Positions 58,152 to 58,305 of a DNA stretch of 58,305 bases are shown here, piece after piece. The stretch is from Geminicoccus sp. (GTDB lineage Bacteria > Pseudomonadota > Alphaproteobacteria > UBA7985), in the NCBI GenBank assembly GCA_002708995.1, contig PAPT01000016.1:103892-162196 (forward strand). The letters are read 5' to 3'. The translations under genes and the position numbers were made by a program. Numbering within the stretch: position 1 is the first letter of the stretch; each line of letters starts with the position of its first letter. The notes beneath the pieces are model-generated. The model saw nothing but the letters and a program-made list of their open reading frames with translations. It had not been told where the DNA came from and searched no databases.

Positions 58152-58188
58152 AAAAAAAGAGCCGGGCTGTGAGGCCCGGCTCTTTTTG
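58152..58188. terminator. Intrinsic terminator after the porin gene
   Basis: AAAAAGAGCCGGGC and GCCCGGCTCTTTTT flank a 6-nt loop: a perfect stem with A- and T-runs on the two sides, so it can act on both strands. Counterpart of 54716-54752. Confidence 0.88.
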
Positions 58189-58195
58189 TTGGGTA

Positions 58196-58221
58196 CCCGC
58201 ACGGTCCGAGGACCGTGCGGG
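58196..58221. other. Perfect 12-bp inverted repeat after porin stop
   Basis: CCCGCACGGTCC (58196-58207) and GGACCGTGCGGG (58210-58221) with a 2-nt centre, 13 nt past the porin stop. It may stabilise the porin mRNA 3' end ahead of the terminator. It has no copy near the porin remnant at 54.8 kb. Confidence 0.65.
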
Positions 58222-58234
58222 AGTATCCAAATCC

Positions 58235-58305
58235 TTAGAAGGACATGGTAGCGCCAATCTTGCCGCCGTTGTCCGCCTGCGAGTACTTGACGTAGATGCT
58301 CAGAC
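58235..58305 (-). CDS. Porin, C-terminal end only (runs off window)
   Basis: The last 23 codons: LSIYVKYSQADNGGKIGATM then SF and TAA. Nearly identical in pattern to the end of the remnant at 54804, with a terminal Phe as in outer-membrane beta barrels. The rest of the gene lies beyond the window, so whether it is intact cannot be seen. Confidence 0.7.
   Translation of the reverse strand, partial: LSIYVKYSQADNGGKIGATMSF

Overview
The window is high-GC chromosomal DNA (roughly 60-65% G+C by eye up to about 49.7 kb) from a Gram-negative bacterium, most likely an alphaproteobacterium. Pointers are the neighbourhood of a DUF2155 protein, aat, accC, accB and aroQ, a DUF1491 protein overlapping prfC, Pst permeases carrying long extra N-terminal domains, and outer-membrane lipoproteins and porins. 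I cannot fix the order or genus from sequence alone.

Layout. 1-6.2 kb: phosphate uptake and sensing, pstS (partial), pstC, pstA, pstB and phoB on the + strand, without the usual phoU between pstB and phoB, and with a hairpin-rich leader between pstS and pstC. 6.4-14.8 kb: envelope lipoproteins (one with a peptidoglycan-binding domain, one OmpA-like), an ABC-F ATPase (uup), release factor 3 (prfC), a DUF1491 protein and a long coiled-coil OmpA/MotB-like protein. 14.8-20.1 kb, minus strand: selO, a DM13-like membrane protein, an L,D-transpeptidase lipoprotein, thymidine kinase and a HisN-type phosphatase. 20.2-25.9 kb: yaaA, converging with and overlapping a DEAD-box helicase, then a start/stop-overlapped minus-strand operon cysE-nifS-tupB-tupA (cysteine/sulfur supply plus tungstate uptake). 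26-33.9 kb: DUF2155, aat, accC, accB, aroQ, a DsbA-like protein, an aminotransferase, a DUF455 ferritin-like protein and bcp. 34.1-37.6 kb: a giant AsmA/YhdP-like protein. 37.7-47.9 kb, minus strand: the str-S10 translation cluster rpsL-rpsG-fusA-tuf-rpsJ-rplC-rplD-rplW-rplB-rpsS-rplV-rpsC-rplP-rpmC-rpsQ, which stops after rpsQ with no spc genes. 48.3-49.7 kb: mnmA and an elongator tRNA-Met.

The accessory part starts exactly at the 3' end of that tRNA. A 19-bp direct repeat of the tRNA 3' end recurs 5.7 kb downstream (49694-49712 and 55414-55432), as expected of an integrated genomic island, although no integrase is visible. Between the repeats lie a strongly AT-rich ATP-grasp gene, a convergent gene for a nicotianamine-synthase-like (CntL-like) aminobutyryl transferase, a second ATP-grasp paralogue whose metal-binding Glu-x-Asn has become Lys-x-Arg, and a broken porin remnant. 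Just outside the right repeat are a 304-codon reading frame split by an amber codon, a third and apparently intact ATP-grasp paralogue, and the 3' end of an intact porin homologous to the broken one. Porin, terminator and ATP-grasp form a unit repeated with a period of about 3.4 kb.

The most novel signal is this set: three cyanophycin-synthetase-like ATP-grasp ligases lacking a Mur-ligase domain, next to a nicotianamine-synthase-like enzyme and porins, with no opine dehydrogenase. I infer a possible undescribed pathway that makes or ligates a small amino-acid-derived, perhaps metal-binding, compound. That function is a hypothesis, not something the sequence proves.
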